Assembly: GCF_023953935.1 (NCBI RefSeq) | Contig: NZ_JAMLIW010000003.1 | Span: 228,200-292,199 of the forward strand | Direction: 5' to 3' | Origin: Thermomonas sp. | Lineage (GTDB): Bacteria > Pseudomonadota > Gammaproteobacteria > Xanthomonadales > Xanthomonadaceae | Length of the DNA stretch: 64,000 bases | Shown here: one piece after another, positions 36,079 through 45,235 of the stretch | Numbering within the stretch: the stretch's first letter is position 1 | Layout: each line of letters begins with the position of its first letter | Program-made: the position numbers and the translations under genes | The notes under the pieces: model-generated | The model's input: the letters and a program-made list of their open reading frames with translations, nothing else | What the model was told of the DNA's origin: nothing | The model's database searches: none

Positions 36079-36800
36079 TGGTCGCTGCCGCTTCCACCGT
36101 TCCGGTGATCCGGACGCGCAGCCTCGGCAAGGTGTATTCGGCCGGGACCGAGGCCGAGGTGGTGGCGCTGCGCGGCGTGGACCTGACGATCGAGCGCGGC
36201 GGCTTCGTGGCGATCATGGGGCCGTCGGGCTCAGGCAAATCGACCCTGATGAACCTGCTGGGCTGCCTCGATCGGCCGACGTCGGGCAGCTACGAATGCG
36301 ACGGCGTGGACGTGGCGACGCTGGACGCCGAAGCGCTGGCCCAGCTGCGTCGCGAAAAGATCGGTTTCGTGTTCCAGGGTTTCCACCTGCTGCCGCGGAT
36401 GGACGCCACCGACAACGTGGCGATGCCTCTGGGCTATGCGCGCATCCCGCACCACGAGCGCCGGACGCGGGCCTTGGCGGCACTGGCCTCGGTGGGTCTG
36501 GCGGAGCGCGCCGACCACCGCCCGAATGAGCTGTCCGGCGGCCAGCAGCAGCGCGTGGCGATCGCGCGCGCACTGGTCAACCATCCGCCGATCCTGCTGG
36601 CGGACGAACCGACCGGCGCGCTCGACAGCAAGTCGGGTGAAGAAGTCCTGGCGCTGTTCAAGCGCCTGCGCGATGACGGCCACACGGTGATCCTGATCAC
36701 CCACGATGCCCACGTCGCCGCGCATGCCGATCGCACCTATGTGATGCACGATGGCGCATTGGTCGCGGCCACGGCGGCCACGCCGGAGCCGCAGCCATGA
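36078..36800 (+). CDS. MacB-type ABC transporter ATP-binding protein
   Basis: Cytoplasmic ATPase of 240 residues: Walker A Gly-Pro-Ser-Gly-Ser-Gly-Lys-Ser at about 48-55, Q-loop Phe-Gln-Gly-Phe-His, signature Leu-Ser-Gly-Gly-Gln-Gln-Gln-Arg near 154-161, Walker B Ile-Leu-Leu-Ala-Asp-Glu-Pro-Thr-Gly-Ala-Leu-Asp and H-loop Ile-Thr-His-Asp. This is the LolD/MacB group. In E. coli MacB the ATPase and permease are fused; here they are separate, with the permease starting 4 bases inside this gene. Confidence 0.92.
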   Translation: MVAAASTVPVIRTRSLGKVYSAGTEAEVVALRGVDLTIERGGFVAIMGPSGSGKSTLMNLLGCLDRPTSGSYECDGVDVATLDAEALAQLRREKIGFVFQGFHLLPRMDATDNVAMPLGYARIPHHERRTRALAALASVGLAERADHRPNELSGGQQQRVAIARALVNHPPILLADEPTGALDSKSGEEVLALFKRLRDDGHTVILITHDAHVAAHADRTYVMHDGALVAATAATPEPQP

Positions 36801-38032
36801 CCTGGGGCGATGTCCTGCGCACCGCGTTCTTCGCCCTGCGTGGCAACTGGGCGCGCAGCGCGCTGACCTCGCTGGGCGTGATCATCGGCATTGCCGCCGT
36901 CATCGTGATGGTGTCGATCGGGCAGGGCACGCAGGCCGAGATCGACAAGATGGTCTCGGGGCTGGGCTCGCAGCGGCTCGACATCAGCAGCTTCGGCGGG
37001 ATGGGGCCGGGTGGGGCGCGAATGGCGCAGGGCAGCCGCTGGACCCTGACCGTGGGTGACGTGGAAGCGATCCGCAACGAGGTGCCGGAAGTGCAGTACG
37101 CCGCCGGTTCGCTGCGCGGCGGTGCGCAAATCGTTTCCGGCGTGAACAACACCTCGACCCAGTGGCAGGGCGTGCAGCCGGACTGGTTTTCGATCAACGA
37201 TTGGCAGATCGCGCAGGGCAGCGGTTTTGACGCGGCGGACTACGGCGGCGGTTCGAAGTCCGTGCTGATCGGCGAAACCGTGCGCAAGACCCTGTTCGGC
37301 GATGATTCCGGGATCGGCCAGAGCATCCGGATCGGGCGGGTGCCGTTCACCGTGGTCGGCGTGCTCGGCTCGAAGGGGCAAGGCGGCTTCGGCCAGGATC
37401 AGGACGACATCGTGGTGGTGCCGCTGGAAACGGCCCGGCGCCGGCTGTCCAGTTCGACCGACATGCCGCCGGGCACGGTCCAGCAGATTGCCGTCGGGGT
37501 CGACGATGCGCGCAACCTCGACAGCGCGCAGAGCGAGATCGAGGGCCTGCTGCGCCAGCGCCACAAGATCGAGCCCGGCGCCGACGATGACTTCGCGGTG
37601 CGCAACATCAGCCAGATCGTCGCCACCCGCACCGCCACCACCAACCTGATGTCGAAGCTGCTGGGCGCGGTCGCCGGGATCTGCCTGATCATCGGCGGCA
37701 TCGGGATCATGAACATCATGCTGGTGTCGGTGACCGAGCGCATTCGCGAGATCGGTTTGCGGATGGCGGTCGGCGCCGGCCCCTCCGACGTGCGCCGGCA
37801 GTTCCTGGCCGAGGCGATGCTCATTTCGCTGGGCGGCGGCGTGATCGGGATCGCCATCGGCATCGTCGGCGCGCTGATCGTGGGCAAGATCGGTGACCTG
37901 CCGGTTCAGCTCGACACCCAGGTCGTGCTGCTGGCCGCCGCGTTCTCGATCTGCACCGGCCTGTTCTTCGGCTACTACCCGGCGCGCAAGGCCTCGCTGC
38001 TCGATCCGATCGAGGCGCTGCGTTCGCAATAA
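36797..38032 (+). CDS. MacB-type ABC transporter permease
   Basis: Inner-membrane permease of 411 residues in the FtsX/MacB fold: transmembrane helix 1 at about 20-42, a large periplasmic MacB_PCD domain (about 50-270), then three helices near 286-312, 335-360 and 373-392. Conserved pieces include Ser-Ala-Leu-Thr-Ser-Leu-Gly-Val-Ile-Ile-Gly-Ile-Ala and Glu-Arg-Ile-Arg-Glu-Ile-Gly-Leu-Arg-Met-Ala-Val-Gly-Ala. With the ATPase and adaptor it should form a mechanotransmission exporter; substrate (peptide, lipopeptide, heme or macrolide) cannot be read from sequence. Confidence 0.92.
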   Translation: MTWGDVLRTAFFALRGNWARSALTSLGVIIGIAAVIVMVSIGQGTQAEIDKMVSGLGSQRLDISSFGGMGPGGARMAQGSRWTLTVGDVEAIRNEVPEVQYAAGSLRGGAQIVSGVNNTSTQWQGVQPDWFSINDWQIAQGSGFDAADYGGGSKSVLIGETVRKTLFGDDSGIGQSIRIGRVPFTVVGVLGSKGQGGFGQDQDDIVVVPLETARRRLSSSTDMPPGTVQQIAVGVDDARNLDSAQSEIEGLLRQRHKIEPGADDDFAVRNISQIVATRTATTNLMSKLLGAVAGICLIIGGIGIMNIMLVSVTERIREIGLRMAVGAGPSDVRRQFLAEAMLISLGGGVIGIAIGIVGALIVGKIGDLPVQLDTQVVLLAAAFSICTGLFFGYYPARKASLLDPIEALRSQ

Positions 38033-38176
38033 AGACGCGTGCGCGAGCCCCGCCCAGCGCGCTGGCGCCGGGTTGTGGCAAAATTGCAGGGACAAAGCGG
38101 GTCCTGCCGCCGGTTGCGATCCGCACGATGCCCGTTCCAACGCCCGATATGCCAGCCGATTGCGGGGTTTGCCCGA

Positions 38177-38563
38177 ATGGCTGATGTCCATGGGCATCTT
38201 CCGCGCAGTCCCGCCGGCGTTTGGCGCGCGCTGCGCTGGTCCCTGCTGGGGCTGCGGGCGGCCTGGCTGCACGAATCCTCGTTCCGGCTGGAGGTCTATC
38301 TGCTGGCCATCCTCGGGCCGCTGGGTTGGTACCTCGGTGAAACCGGAATCGAGCGCGCCCTGTTGATCGGCAGCTGCCTGCTGGTGCTGGCGATGGAGCT
38401 GATGAACTCCTCGATGGAAGCGGTGATCGAGCGTTTCGGTCCGGAGCGGCACGAACTTTCAGGCCGGGCCAAGGACATGGGGTCGGCAGCGGTGTTCGTG
38501 CTGATGATGAACGTGGTGTTGGTGTGGGCGCTGTTGCTGTTGCCCCGCGTGTCGTTGTTTTGA
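38177..38563 (+). CDS. dgkA: Diacylglycerol kinase DgkA
   Basis: Small trimeric inner-membrane kinase that recycles diacylglycerol from membrane-derived oligosaccharide or LPS modification. ATG 38177 (Met-Ala-Asp-Val-His) gives 128 residues. The family motif Glu-Leu-Met-Asn-Ser-Ser-Met-Glu-Ala-Val-Ile-Glu-Arg is followed by Ala-Lys-Asp-Met-Gly-Ser-Ala-Ala-Val-Phe, with hydrophobic helices before and after. The longer upstream frame is Arg-rich and unlike DgkA. Confidence 0.9.
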   Translation: MADVHGHLPRSPAGVWRALRWSLLGLRAAWLHESSFRLEVYLLAILGPLGWYLGETGIERALLIGSCLLVLAMELMNSSMEAVIERFGPERHELSGRAKDMGSAAVFVLMMNVVLVWALLLLPRVSLF

Positions 38564-38590
38564 CGGCCGGGATGATCGGGTGAGAATGAA

Positions 38591-39340
38591 ATGGATCTGA
38601 GTTTTCTGGCCAGCCCCGACGCCTGGCTTACCCTGGTGACCTTGAGCGCGCTCGAGATCGTGCTCGGCATCGACAATCTGGTGTTCATTTCGATTGCGGT
38701 CGGTCGATTGCCGGAGAACCGCAAGTCGCTGGCGCGCCGGCTCGGCATCGCCGCTGCCTGCATCACCCGGGTGCTGCTGCTGGTGACGCTCGCGCATCTG
38801 GCACACATGCACAAGAACGTGTTCGAGATCGGCGGGATGGGGATCTCGATCCGCGACCTTGTCCTGATCCTGGGCGGAGCTTTCCTGCTGTACAAGGGCA
38901 CGGTCGAGATCCGCGAACTGATCAGCGGTGGCGAGGATGAAGACCCCCGGACCACCAAGACCTCGGCGGTGTTCGGCATGGTCATCGCGCAGATTGCGGT
39001 GATCGACATCGTGTTCTCGCTGGATTCGGTCATCACCGCGGTCGGCATCGCCGAGCACGTACCGATCATGGTGGCGGCGATCCTCGCGGCGGTCGCCATC
39101 ATGCTGCTGGCGGCTGACCCGCTGGGCACCTTCATCGACAACAACCCGACCGTGAAGATGCTGGCGCTGGCGTTCATCCTGCTGGTGGGCGCCGTGCTGA
39201 TCCTCGACGGAATCGAGATCCACGTGCCCAAGCCCTACATCTATTTCGCGATGGGCTTCTCGGTGCTGGTCGAGTGGCTGAACCTGCTGATGCGGCGCAA
39301 GGCGGCGGCCAATTACATCCCGGGTGCGGGTGAATGGTGA
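38591..39340 (+). CDS. TerC-family integral membrane protein
   Basis: A polytopic protein of 249 residues with about seven helices. The paired TerC motifs are Glu-Ile-Val-Leu-Gly-Ile-Asp-Asn-Leu-Val-Phe (about 18-28) and Asp-Ile-Val-Phe-Ser-Leu-Asp-Ser-Val-Ile-Thr-Ala (about 139-150), each with an acidic residue in a membrane helix. Members of this family have been linked to Mn(II) export and to metal loading of exoenzymes. No yybP-ykoY riboswitch was recognised in the 27-base gap after dgkA. The specific ion is not determinable here. Confidence 0.88.
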   Translation: MDLSFLASPDAWLTLVTLSALEIVLGIDNLVFISIAVGRLPENRKSLARRLGIAAACITRVLLLVTLAHLAHMHKNVFEIGGMGISIRDLVLILGGAFLLYKGTVEIRELISGGEDEDPRTTKTSAVFGMVIAQIAVIDIVFSLDSVITAVGIAEHVPIMVAAILAAVAIMLLAADPLGTFIDNNPTVKMLALAFILLVGAVLILDGIEIHVPKPYIYFAMGFSVLVEWLNLLMRRKAAANYIPGAGEW

Positions 39341-39382
39341 GCGGGGCGGCTTACAATGTGCGCTGACCCGAGCCGTTGACGC

Positions 39383-40267
39383 ATGATGCCGTATCTGGAC
39401 CAGATCGACCCGATTGCCGTTTCGCTGGGGCCGGTCAAGGTGCACTGGTACGGGCTGATGTACCTGCTCGGCTTCGCCGTGGCCTGGTGGCTGGGCGCGC
39501 GGCGCGCGCGCGCGGGGCGGCTGCCGGGCGTGACCGAGGCGGGATTCTCCGACCTGATGTTCTACACCATGCTGGGCGTGGTGCTGGGCGGGCGGATCGG
39601 CTACATGCTGTTTTACGGATTCGCCGACCTGCTGAACGACCCGCTGTCGCTCTTCCGTGTCTGGGAGGGCGGCATGAGCTTCCATGGCGGGCTGCTGGGC
39701 GTGTTGGTGGCAATCGGCTGGTGGTCGCGCAAGCATCGGCTGCACTATTTCGATACGGTGGATTTCATCGCACCGCTGGTGCCGGCGGGTCTGGGTTTTG
39801 GCAGGATCGGCAACTACATCGGCGGCGAGTTGTGGGGCAAGCCGACCGCAGGCACGGTCTTCGATGGCTGGGGCGTGGTGTTCCCGCGCGCCTTGCCGGA
39901 ACCGTTCGCCTCGATGAGCCCGGCCGCGCTGCGGGCGCAGTTCGAAACCGGCGCGCTCAACGCCTTCGCCCGCCACCCTTCGCAGCTCTACCAGGCCGCG
40001 CTGGAAGGCCTGGTCCTGTTCTGCGTGCTGGTCTGGTATTCGCGCAAGCCGCGCCCGCGCTATGCCGTTTCGGGTTGGTTCGCGCTGCTGTATGGCTGCT
40101 TCCGCTTCCTGGTCGAGTTCGTGCGCGAACCCGATGCCCAGCTCGGCTACCTGGCGTTTGGCTGGCTGACCATGGGCCAGTTGCTGAGCACGCCGCTGAT
40201 CCTGCTGGGCCTGTATTGGCTGTGGAAATCGCGTTCCAGCCCGACCCTGGAGCCGGAGTCGCGCTGA
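39383..40267 (+). CDS. lgt: Prolipoprotein diacylglyceryl transferase
   Basis: Inner-membrane enzyme that attaches diacylglycerol from phosphatidylglycerol to the lipobox cysteine. It has 294 residues and seven hydrophobic segments. The catalytic region contains Met-Ser-Phe-His-Gly-Gly-Leu-Leu-Gly near 98-106, and the Lgt signature [10 protein letters not shown] lies near 139-148. Its TGA overlaps the thyA ATG, the lgt-thyA pairing also seen in E. coli. Confidence 0.95.
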   Translation: MMPYLDQIDPIAVSLGPVKVHWYGLMYLLGFAVAWWLGARRARAGRLPGVTEAGFSDLMFYTMLGVVLGGRIGYMLFYGFADLLNDPLSLFRVWEGGMSFHGGLLGVLVAIGWWSRKHRLHYFDTVDFIAPLVPAGLGFGRIGNYIGGELWGKPTAGTVFDGWGVVFPRALPEPFASMSPAALRAQFETGALNAFARHPSQLYQAALEGLVLFCVLVWYSRKPRPRYAVSGWFALLYGCFRFLVEFVREPDAQLGYLAFGWLTMGQLLSTPLILLGLYWLWKSRSSPTLEPESR

Positions 40268-41061
40268 TGCGGCAATACCTGGACCTGCTGCAGCACGTGC
40301 TGGAACACGGCGGCGAGAAGACCGACCGCACCGGCACCGGCACCCGCAGCGTGTTCGGCTGGCAGCTGCGCTTCGACCTGCGCGCAGGCTTCCCGCTGGT
40401 GACGACCAAGAAGCTGCACCTGCGCTCGATCATCCACGAGTTGCTGTGGTTCCTGCAGGGCAGCACCAATGTCGCCTACCTGCGCGACAACGGCGTCAGC
40501 ATCTGGGACGAGTGGGCCGATGCCGAGGGCGAGCTGGGCCCGGTCTACGGCAAGCAGTGGCGCAGCTGGGCAGGCGCGGACGGGCAGGCGATCGACCAGA
40601 TCCAGTGGGTCATCGACGAGATCAAGCGCAATCCCGATTCGCGGCGCCTGATCGTCTCGGCCTGGAACGTGGCTGATCTGCCGAAGATGGCGCTGATGCC
40701 TTGCCACAGCCTGTTCCAGTTCTACGTCATCGACGGCAGGCTCAGTTGCCAGCTGTACCAGCGCAGCGGCGACATCTTCCTCGGCGTGCCCTTCAACATC
40801 GCCAGTTATGCCCTGCTGACCCACATGGTGGCGCAGGCCTGCGGGCTGGGAGTGGGCGATTTCGTCCACACACTCGGCGATGCACACCTGTATTCCAATC
40901 ATTTCAAGCAGGCGCGCACGCAACTCGCACGTAGCCCGCGCGCCTTGCCGGCTCTGCGTCTGAATCCGGACGTGCAAGACATTTTAGATTTCCGCTATGA
41001 GGACATCGCCATCGAAGGTTACGATCCGCTGCCTGCGATCAAGGCCCCGGTGGCGGTGTGA
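40267..41061 (+). CDS. thyA: Thymidylate synthase
   Basis: Converts dUMP to dTMP with methylene-tetrahydrofolate. 264 residues, identical in length to E. coli ThyA. The catalytic cysteine is C146 in [10 protein letters not shown]. Other conserved parts are Arg-Thr-Gly-Thr near 21-24, Arg-Arg-Leu-Ile-Val-Ser-Ala-Trp-Asn and Gly-Asp-Ala-His-Leu-Tyr. It is coupled to lgt upstream; folA, which regenerates its folate, follows. Confidence 0.97.
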   Translation: MRQYLDLLQHVLEHGGEKTDRTGTGTRSVFGWQLRFDLRAGFPLVTTKKLHLRSIIHELLWFLQGSTNVAYLRDNGVSIWDEWADAEGELGPVYGKQWRSWAGADGQAIDQIQWVIDEIKRNPDSRRLIVSAWNVADLPKMALMPCHSLFQFYVIDGRLSCQLYQRSGDIFLGVPFNIASYALLTHMVAQACGLGVGDFVHTLGDAHLYSNHFKQARTQLARSPRALPALRLNPDVQDILDFRYEDIAIEGYDPLPAIKAPVAV

Positions 41062-41075
41062 GGAGACGGGAGACG

Positions 41076-41205
41076 GTGATTCGTGATTGGTGATTCGAAA
41101 GAGCCTGGGGGCGGTGCGGTTGATGGCGCTAAGGCGCCGGGAGATGGCGTGCCTGCCGAAGGCTCTTGCAAATCACGAATCACCCATCACGAATCACCCA
41201 TCACC
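41076..41205. repeat. Inverted repeat and GTGATTCG-type tandem repeats covering the folA start
   Basis: Tandem GTGATTCG/GTGATTGG units (41076-41097) are mirrored by AATCACGAATCACCC units (41171-41205). Arms 41090-41106 and 41160-41176 pair with three mismatches, and an inner GGCGC-TAAG-GCGCC hairpin lies at 41126-41139. The element occupies the whole thyA-folA gap and the apparent folA start. Confidence 0.75.
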
Positions 41206-41685
41206 CTCCTCGCCGCGCTGGATCGCAATTACGCCATCGGCAAGGGCAATGACCTGCCTTGGCATCTGCCGGATGACCTCAAGCGCTTCAAGGCGCTGAC
41301 GCTGGGCAAGACGGTGCTGATGGGGCGCAAGACCGCGGAATCACTGGGGCGCGCGCTGCCGAACCGGCGCAACCTGGTGCTGACTCGAAGCGGACAGCTG
41401 CCGCATGCCGGCATGCAGGCCGTGGGCACGCTGGAGCAGGCGGTCGCGCTGGCGACGGCGGCGGGCAGCGAACTGTGCGTGATCGGTGGCGGCGAGGTGT
41501 TCGCGCTGGCCTTGCCGCTGGCCACCCAGATGTTCCTGACTTGGGTCGATGTCGAGGTCGAAGGTGCGAACGCATACTTCCCGCGCTTCGATCCCGGCCA
41601 GTGGCGGGAAACCGCGCGCAGCCGGCACCCGGCCGACGCCCGCCACGCGCTGGCTTTCGCATTCGTCGACTACGTCCGGTCCTGA
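41083..41685 (+). CDS. folA: Dihydrofolate reductase (start region altered by a repeat)
   Basis: NADPH-dependent reduction of dihydrofolate. The DHFR core begins at Ile-Thr-Leu-Leu-Ala-Ala-Leu-Asp-Arg-Asn-Tyr-Ala-Ile-Gly (from about 41203), with Asn-Asp-Leu-Pro-Trp-His-Leu-Pro-Asp-Asp-Leu, Gly-Arg-Lys-Thr and Val-Ile-Gly-Gly-Gly-Glu-Val-Phe. Normal DHFRs start a few residues before this. No ATG, GTG or TTG lies in frame near the core; the nearest is GTG 41083, which gives a 200-residue protein with a 40-residue Gly/Ala/Ser/His tail encoded by the repeat. Either the protein is N-terminally extended or it starts at a non-canonical codon such as ATC. The 3' end overlaps apaH by 16 bases, convergent. 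Confidence 0.88.
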   Translation: MIGDSKEPGGGAVDGAKAPGDGVPAEGSCKSRITHHESPITLLAALDRNYAIGKGNDLPWHLPDDLKRFKALTLGKTVLMGRKTAESLGRALPNRRNLVLTRSGQLPHAGMQAVGTLEQAVALATAAGSELCVIGGGEVFALALPLATQMFLTWVDVEVEGANAYFPRFDPGQWRETARSRHPADARHALAFAFVDYVRS

Positions 41686-42617
41686 TCCGTGGTGACAGGC
41701 GTGCCGGCGTTCGACTGCGGGCCGCGCGGATCACGTGGGCCATGGTGGCGTCGGGGTTGCGGCCGCGCCTGCGGCCGCGCCTTGTGCAGCGCGGCAGGCA
41801 CATCGCGGCCCGGCACCTGCACGATCTCCAGGCGGTCCGTATCCAGCCGCAGCGCGGTGAGCGGCCCGCCCCAGACCGCGCCGGTGTCGATCGCGTGGAC
41901 GCCGTGGCCGATGAACAGCCCCAGCGTGCTCCAGTGGCCGCTGACGATCTTCAGGTCGCGCGGCGCGTGGCCGGGGACCGCATACCACGGGTACAGGCCG
42001 GGCGGCTGGCTGCCGGGCGCACCTTTCTGGTCGAAGGCGATACGCCCGCGCGGACTGCAATAGCGCATCCGCGTGCAGGCGTTGATGATCGCCCGCGCGC
42101 GTTCGACCCCATGCAGCTGCGGTGACCAGTCCGGCCGATCGCCGTACATGTTGCGCAGCAGGGAGCGGAAGCCGTCGCCGCGCAGCCGCGCCTCAACTTC
42201 GCGCGCGTGCTTTTCCGCTTGCAGGGTCGTCCACTTCGGCGCCAGCCCGGCGTGCACCATCATCCAACCCAGTTCGCGGTCGCTGTGGATGAGTTCGCAG
42301 CCGCGCAGCCAGGCCAGCAGCTCGGGCGCGTCTTCGGCAAACAGGACGCCCTGCAGATCCGGGTTGACCCGGCGCTGCTCGTCGGGCGTGCGCTGGGCAA
42401 TCGCCAGCAGCGACAGGTCGTGGTTGCCGAGCACGACGTGGCTGACTTCGCGCAACGAATGCACCAGGCGCAGGGTCTCGATCGACTGCCCGCCGCGATT
42501 GACCAGGTCGCCGCAGAACCAGAGGCGATCCACGGCCGGGTCGAAGCGGATGCGTTCGAGCAGACGCTGCGTCACGTCGTGGCAGCCCTGCAGGTCGCCG
42601 ATTGCCCAGACCGCCAT
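41670..42617 (-). CDS. apaH: Symmetrical bis(5'-nucleosyl)-tetraphosphatase ApaH
   Basis: Metallophosphatase that splits Ap4A into two ADP and removes Np4 caps from RNA. ATG 42617 starts Met-Ala-Val-Trp-Ala-Ile-Gly-Asp-Leu-Gln-Gly-Cys and gives 315 residues; E. coli has 280. The PPP motifs Gly-Asp-Leu-Gln-Gly, Gly-Asp-Leu-Val-Asn-Arg-Gly and Gly-Asn-His-Asp are intact. The extra length is an Arg/Pro/Gln-rich C-terminal tail of about 35 residues. Last gene of the lptD-to-apaH cluster, starting 1 base after apaG. Confidence 0.95.
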   Translation of the reverse strand: MAVWAIGDLQGCHDVTQRLLERIRFDPAVDRLWFCGDLVNRGGQSIETLRLVHSLREVSHVVLGNHDLSLLAIAQRTPDEQRRVNPDLQGVLFAEDAPELLAWLRGCELIHSDRELGWMMVHAGLAPKWTTLQAEKHAREVEARLRGDGFRSLLRNMYGDRPDWSPQLHGVERARAIINACTRMRYCSPRGRIAFDQKGAPGSQPPGLYPWYAVPGHAPRDLKIVSGHWSTLGLFIGHGVHAIDTGAVWGGPLTALRLDTDRLEIVQVPGRDVPAALHKARPQARPQPRRHHGPRDPRGPQSNAGTPVTTDQDRT

Positions 42618-42618
42618 C

Positions 42619-42999
42619 TCAGTGCAGCGTGCGCGGGATGGACAGGGTGAACTGCGGGATCGGCGCCGCGAATCGGGAACCATCGTCGGCGAGCAGGTCA
42701 TAACTGCCGCACATCACCCCGGTATCGGTTTCCAGCACCGCGCCCGAGGTGTACTCGAAGCCTTCGCCAGGGCGCAGCCAGGGCTGTTCGCCGACCACGC
42801 CCTCACCGCGCACTTCCTCGATCTTGCCGTTGCCGTCGGTGATCTGCCAGCGGCGGCCGAGCAGGCGTGCGGCAACGGTGCCGCGGTTGTGGATGCGCAC
42901 GGTGTAGGCGAACACGTAGCGCCCGGACTCCGGGGCCGACTGCTCGTCCAGGAAGCAGGCGTCGACGGCGATGTCGAACCTGTAATCGTTCTCGTTCAT
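42619..42999 (-). CDS. apaG: ApaG (DUF525) protein
   Basis: A 126-residue immunoglobulin-like beta-sandwich protein, usual length. The core holds [11 protein letters not shown], Arg-Trp-Gln-Ile-Thr-Asp and Gly-Val-Val-Gly-Glu-Gln-Pro with Met-Cys-Gly-Ser-Tyr. The biochemical role is unsettled. It sits between rsmA (78-base gap) and apaH, as in E. coli. Confidence 0.94.
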   Translation of the reverse strand: MNENDYRFDIAVDACFLDEQSAPESGRYVFAYTVRIHNRGTVAARLLGRRWQITDGNGKIEEVRGEGVVGEQPWLRPGEGFEYTSGAVLETDTGVMCGSYDLLADDGSRFAAPIPQFTLSIPRTLH

Positions 43000-43077
43000 G
43001 CGGCCATTCTAGCGGTCGCAAGGCCGCAGCACGATCACCCCGCGTACATCACCCCGCGCCGCGCCGCATTGCCGTGT

Positions 43078-43920
43078 TCACCTGGCAGCCAGTCGGTTGG
43101 CCAATTGCACGAAGCCGGTGACGGCCACCTGCTCGGCGCGGGCATTGGCCGAAATCCCCGCCGATTCGATTTCCGCCGCCTCGGCCAGGCCCTTGAGCGC
43201 ATTGCGCAGTGTCTTGCGCCGCTGGCCGAAGGCGGCCCGGACAAGCTGGGCGAACAGCGCGGGATCGGCGATGCCGACCTGTGTGGAAGGTCGCGGCACC
43301 AGCCGGACCACCGCAGAATCCACCTTGGGTGCCGGCCGGAAGGCGCCCGGCGGGACGGTGAACAGCGGCGTCACCGTCGCAAAGGCTTGCAGCATCACCG
43401 ACAGCCGGCCGTAGACCTTGCTGCCATGCGCGGCCGCCATCCGGTCAACCACTTCCTTTTGCAGCATGAAGTGCATGTCGACGATGGCGCGCGCGTGGGA
43501 CAGCGCGTGGAACAGGATCGGCGAGCTGAGGTTGTAGGGCAGGTTGCCGACCAGGCGGATGCGGCCGCCGGGGGCGTTCAGTTCGGCGGCCAGCGCGCTG
43601 AAGTCCACCTCCAGCACGTCGCCCTCGATCAGCCGGAGCTGGCCATGGGCGCGAGCGGCGGCCTGCAGCGGTGCGTGCAGGTCGCGGTCGAATTCGATCG
43701 CGGTCAGCGCAGCGTGCCGATCCAGCAGCGGAAACGTCAATGCCCCTTGGCCGGGGCCGATCTCGACCAGGGCGTCGCCGGGCTTGGGTGCAATGGCCTG
43801 GACGATTTTTTCGATCACGTCGCGCGCGTGCAGGAAGTTCTGCCCGAGGTGCTTCTTGGCGCCGGGCTGGAAACCCTGCGAGGGCCCGGCGTTTGCAGGC
43901 GGTCGGTGGCCGGCGCTCAC
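43078..43920 (-). CDS. rsmA: 16S rRNA dimethyladenosine transferase RsmA (KsgA)
   Basis: SAM-dependent enzyme dimethylating A1518 and A1519 in late 30S assembly. GTG 43920 is preferred: it overlaps the TGA of the csaA-like gene and gives 280 residues (E. coli 273). The longer open frame upstream is a shadow. Motifs: Lys-Lys-His-Leu-Gly-Gln-Asn-Phe-Leu, [10 protein letters not shown] (SAM) and catalytic Asn-Leu-Pro-Tyr-Asn. First residues (Ser-Ala-Gly-His-Arg-Pro-Pro) form a short tail. Confidence 0.95.
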   Translation of the reverse strand: MSAGHRPPANAGPSQGFQPGAKKHLGQNFLHARDVIEKIVQAIAPKPGDALVEIGPGQGALTFPLLDRHAALTAIEFDRDLHAPLQAAARAHGQLRLIEGDVLEVDFSALAAELNAPGGRIRLVGNLPYNLSSPILFHALSHARAIVDMHFMLQKEVVDRMAAAHGSKVYGRLSVMLQAFATVTPLFTVPPGAFRPAPKVDSAVVRLVPRPSTQVGIADPALFAQLVRAAFGQRRKTLRNALKGLAEAAEIESAGISANARAEQVAVTGFVQLANRLAAR

Positions 43921-44255
43921 AGCAGGCGCGTCCCGAGCGGCACGTCCCGATCCGGCACGCACAGCACCACCGCGCCGTCGGCGTCGTGGAAGCCGGTCAC
44001 CAGACACTGCGACATCAGCGGGCCGATTTGCTTGTCCGGGAAATTGACCACGGCCACCACCTGCCGCCCGACCAGATCTTCCGGTGAATAATGTGCGGTG
44101 ATCTGGGCGCTGGACTTGCGCACGCCCAGTTCGGGGCCGAAGTCGATTTGCAGCACAAAGGCCGGCTTGCGGGCCTGCGGGAAGGGTTCGGCCGACAATA
44201 CCCGCCCCACCCGCAGCTCGACTTTCAGGAAATCCTCGAAACCGATCGTGTCCAT
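43917..44255 (-). CDS. csaA: CsaA-like tRNA-binding-domain protein
   Basis: A 112-residue stand-alone OB-fold protein of the EMAP-II/Arc1p tRNA-binding domain family (CsaA/MetG C-terminal type). Conserved strings are Val-Glu-Leu-Arg-Val-Gly-Arg-Val, Lys-Ser-Ser-Ala-Gln-Ile-Thr and Val-Val-Asn-Phe-Pro. In Bacillus CsaA has been reported to behave as a secretion chaperone; structure shows a tRNA-binding-like dimer. It lies between pdxA (1-base overlap) and rsmA (4-base overlap), so it is cotranscribed with them. E. coli has pdxA directly before rsmA. Confidence 0.85.
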   Translation of the reverse strand: MDTIGFEDFLKVELRVGRVLSAEPFPQARKPAFVLQIDFGPELGVRKSSAQITAHYSPEDLVGRQVVAVVNFPDKQIGPLMSQCLVTGFHDADGAVVLCVPDRDVPLGTRLL

Positions 44256-45229
44256 CAGGCAATCACGTTGCGCATGGCCAGTCGTGCGCAGGTCGCGATC
44301 GCCGCGAACAGGCTGGACGGATCGGCCCGGCCGCTGCCGGCCAGCTCCAGCGCGGTGCCGTGATCCACGGCCACCCGCGAGTAAGGCAGGCCGAGGGTGA
44401 TGTTCACCGCGTGGGCGAAGTCGGCGTGTTTGAGCACCGGCAGGCCCTGGTCGTGGTACATCGCCAGCACCGCGTCGAAGCCGCGCAGCTTGTCGGGCAG
44501 GAAGGCGGTGTCGGCGGGGAGCGGCCCAACCAGCTGCATGCCTTGTCCGCGCAGGCGTTCGAGCACGGGGATGAGGATGTCCAGCTCTTCGCGGCCGAGC
44601 AAGCCATCCTCGCCAGCGTGCGGATTCAGGCCCAGCACGGCAATCACCGGTTCGCGGATGCCGAACTGCACGCGCAGCGCGCGCGCGAGGATGTGCAGGG
44701 CATCGGCAAGCGCCTCTGCGGTGATCCGATCCGCAACCTCGCGCAGCGGAATATGGACGGTCTGCAGCGCCACACGAACCACCGGATTGGCCAGCATCAT
44801 TAGCACCTGGCAGCCGGCCTGCGCCGCCAGCAGTCCGGTGGTGCCGGTATACGGAATGCCGCCGGCGTTGATGACGGCCTTGTGTACCGGGCCGGTGACA
44901 AGGCCGTCGAGTTCGCCGTTGAGGCAGGCCTGGCCGGCTTGGGTCAGGCTGGCGACGACCGATGCCGCGTTGGCGGGCTCCGGCGTTCCCGGCGTTGCGG
45001 CCACCGGGTGCGGGAGGTCACGAATTTCCAGGCTGCACGGATCGCGCGGCGTTTCGCCGCGGGCGTGCAGCCGCAGCGGCAGGTCCAGGCGGGACGCTGC
45101 CTGCTGCAGCGATGCGGCATCCCCGAAGATGACCAGCTCGGCGTCCCAGGTGCGCTGCGCCGCACGCACCACCAGCTCCGGGCCGATGCCCGCCGGTTCC
45201 CCGGGGACGAGGGCGAGCCGCGGGCGCAT
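44255..45229 (-). CDS. pdxA: 4-hydroxythreonine-4-phosphate dehydrogenase PdxA
   Basis: NAD- and metal-dependent oxidation step of DXP-dependent pyridoxal phosphate synthesis. 324 residues. Signatures: Gly-Glu-Pro-Ala-Gly-Ile-Gly-Pro-Glu near 9-17, Thr-Gly-Pro-Val-His-Lys near 111-116, His-Ala-Gly-Glu-Asp-Gly near the middle, and Met-Tyr-His-Asp-Gln-Gly in the C-terminal half, including metal-binding histidines. It follows surA by 6 bases. Confidence 0.96.
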   Translation of the reverse strand: MRPRLALVPGEPAGIGPELVVRAAQRTWDAELVIFGDAASLQQAASRLDLPLRLHARGETPRDPCSLEIRDLPHPVAATPGTPEPANAASVVASLTQAGQACLNGELDGLVTGPVHKAVINAGGIPYTGTTGLLAAQAGCQVLMMLANPVVRVALQTVHIPLREVADRITAEALADALHILARALRVQFGIREPVIAVLGLNPHAGEDGLLGREELDILIPVLERLRGQGMQLVGPLPADTAFLPDKLRGFDAVLAMYHDQGLPVLKHADFAHAVNITLGLPYSRVAVDHGTALELAGSGRADPSSLFAAIATCARLAMRNVIA

Positions 45230-45235
45230 GGTGGA

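Noticed and set aside
41083-41685. folA as a pseudogene
   Set aside because: The DHFR core is complete with all conserved motifs; only the start is uncertain and an in-frame GTG exists.
43078-44262. rsmA starting at 44262 as a 394-residue protein
   Set aside because: The upstream 114 codons are the antisense-like shadow frame of the csaA gene; the GTG at 43920 fits family length and overlaps the csaA stop.
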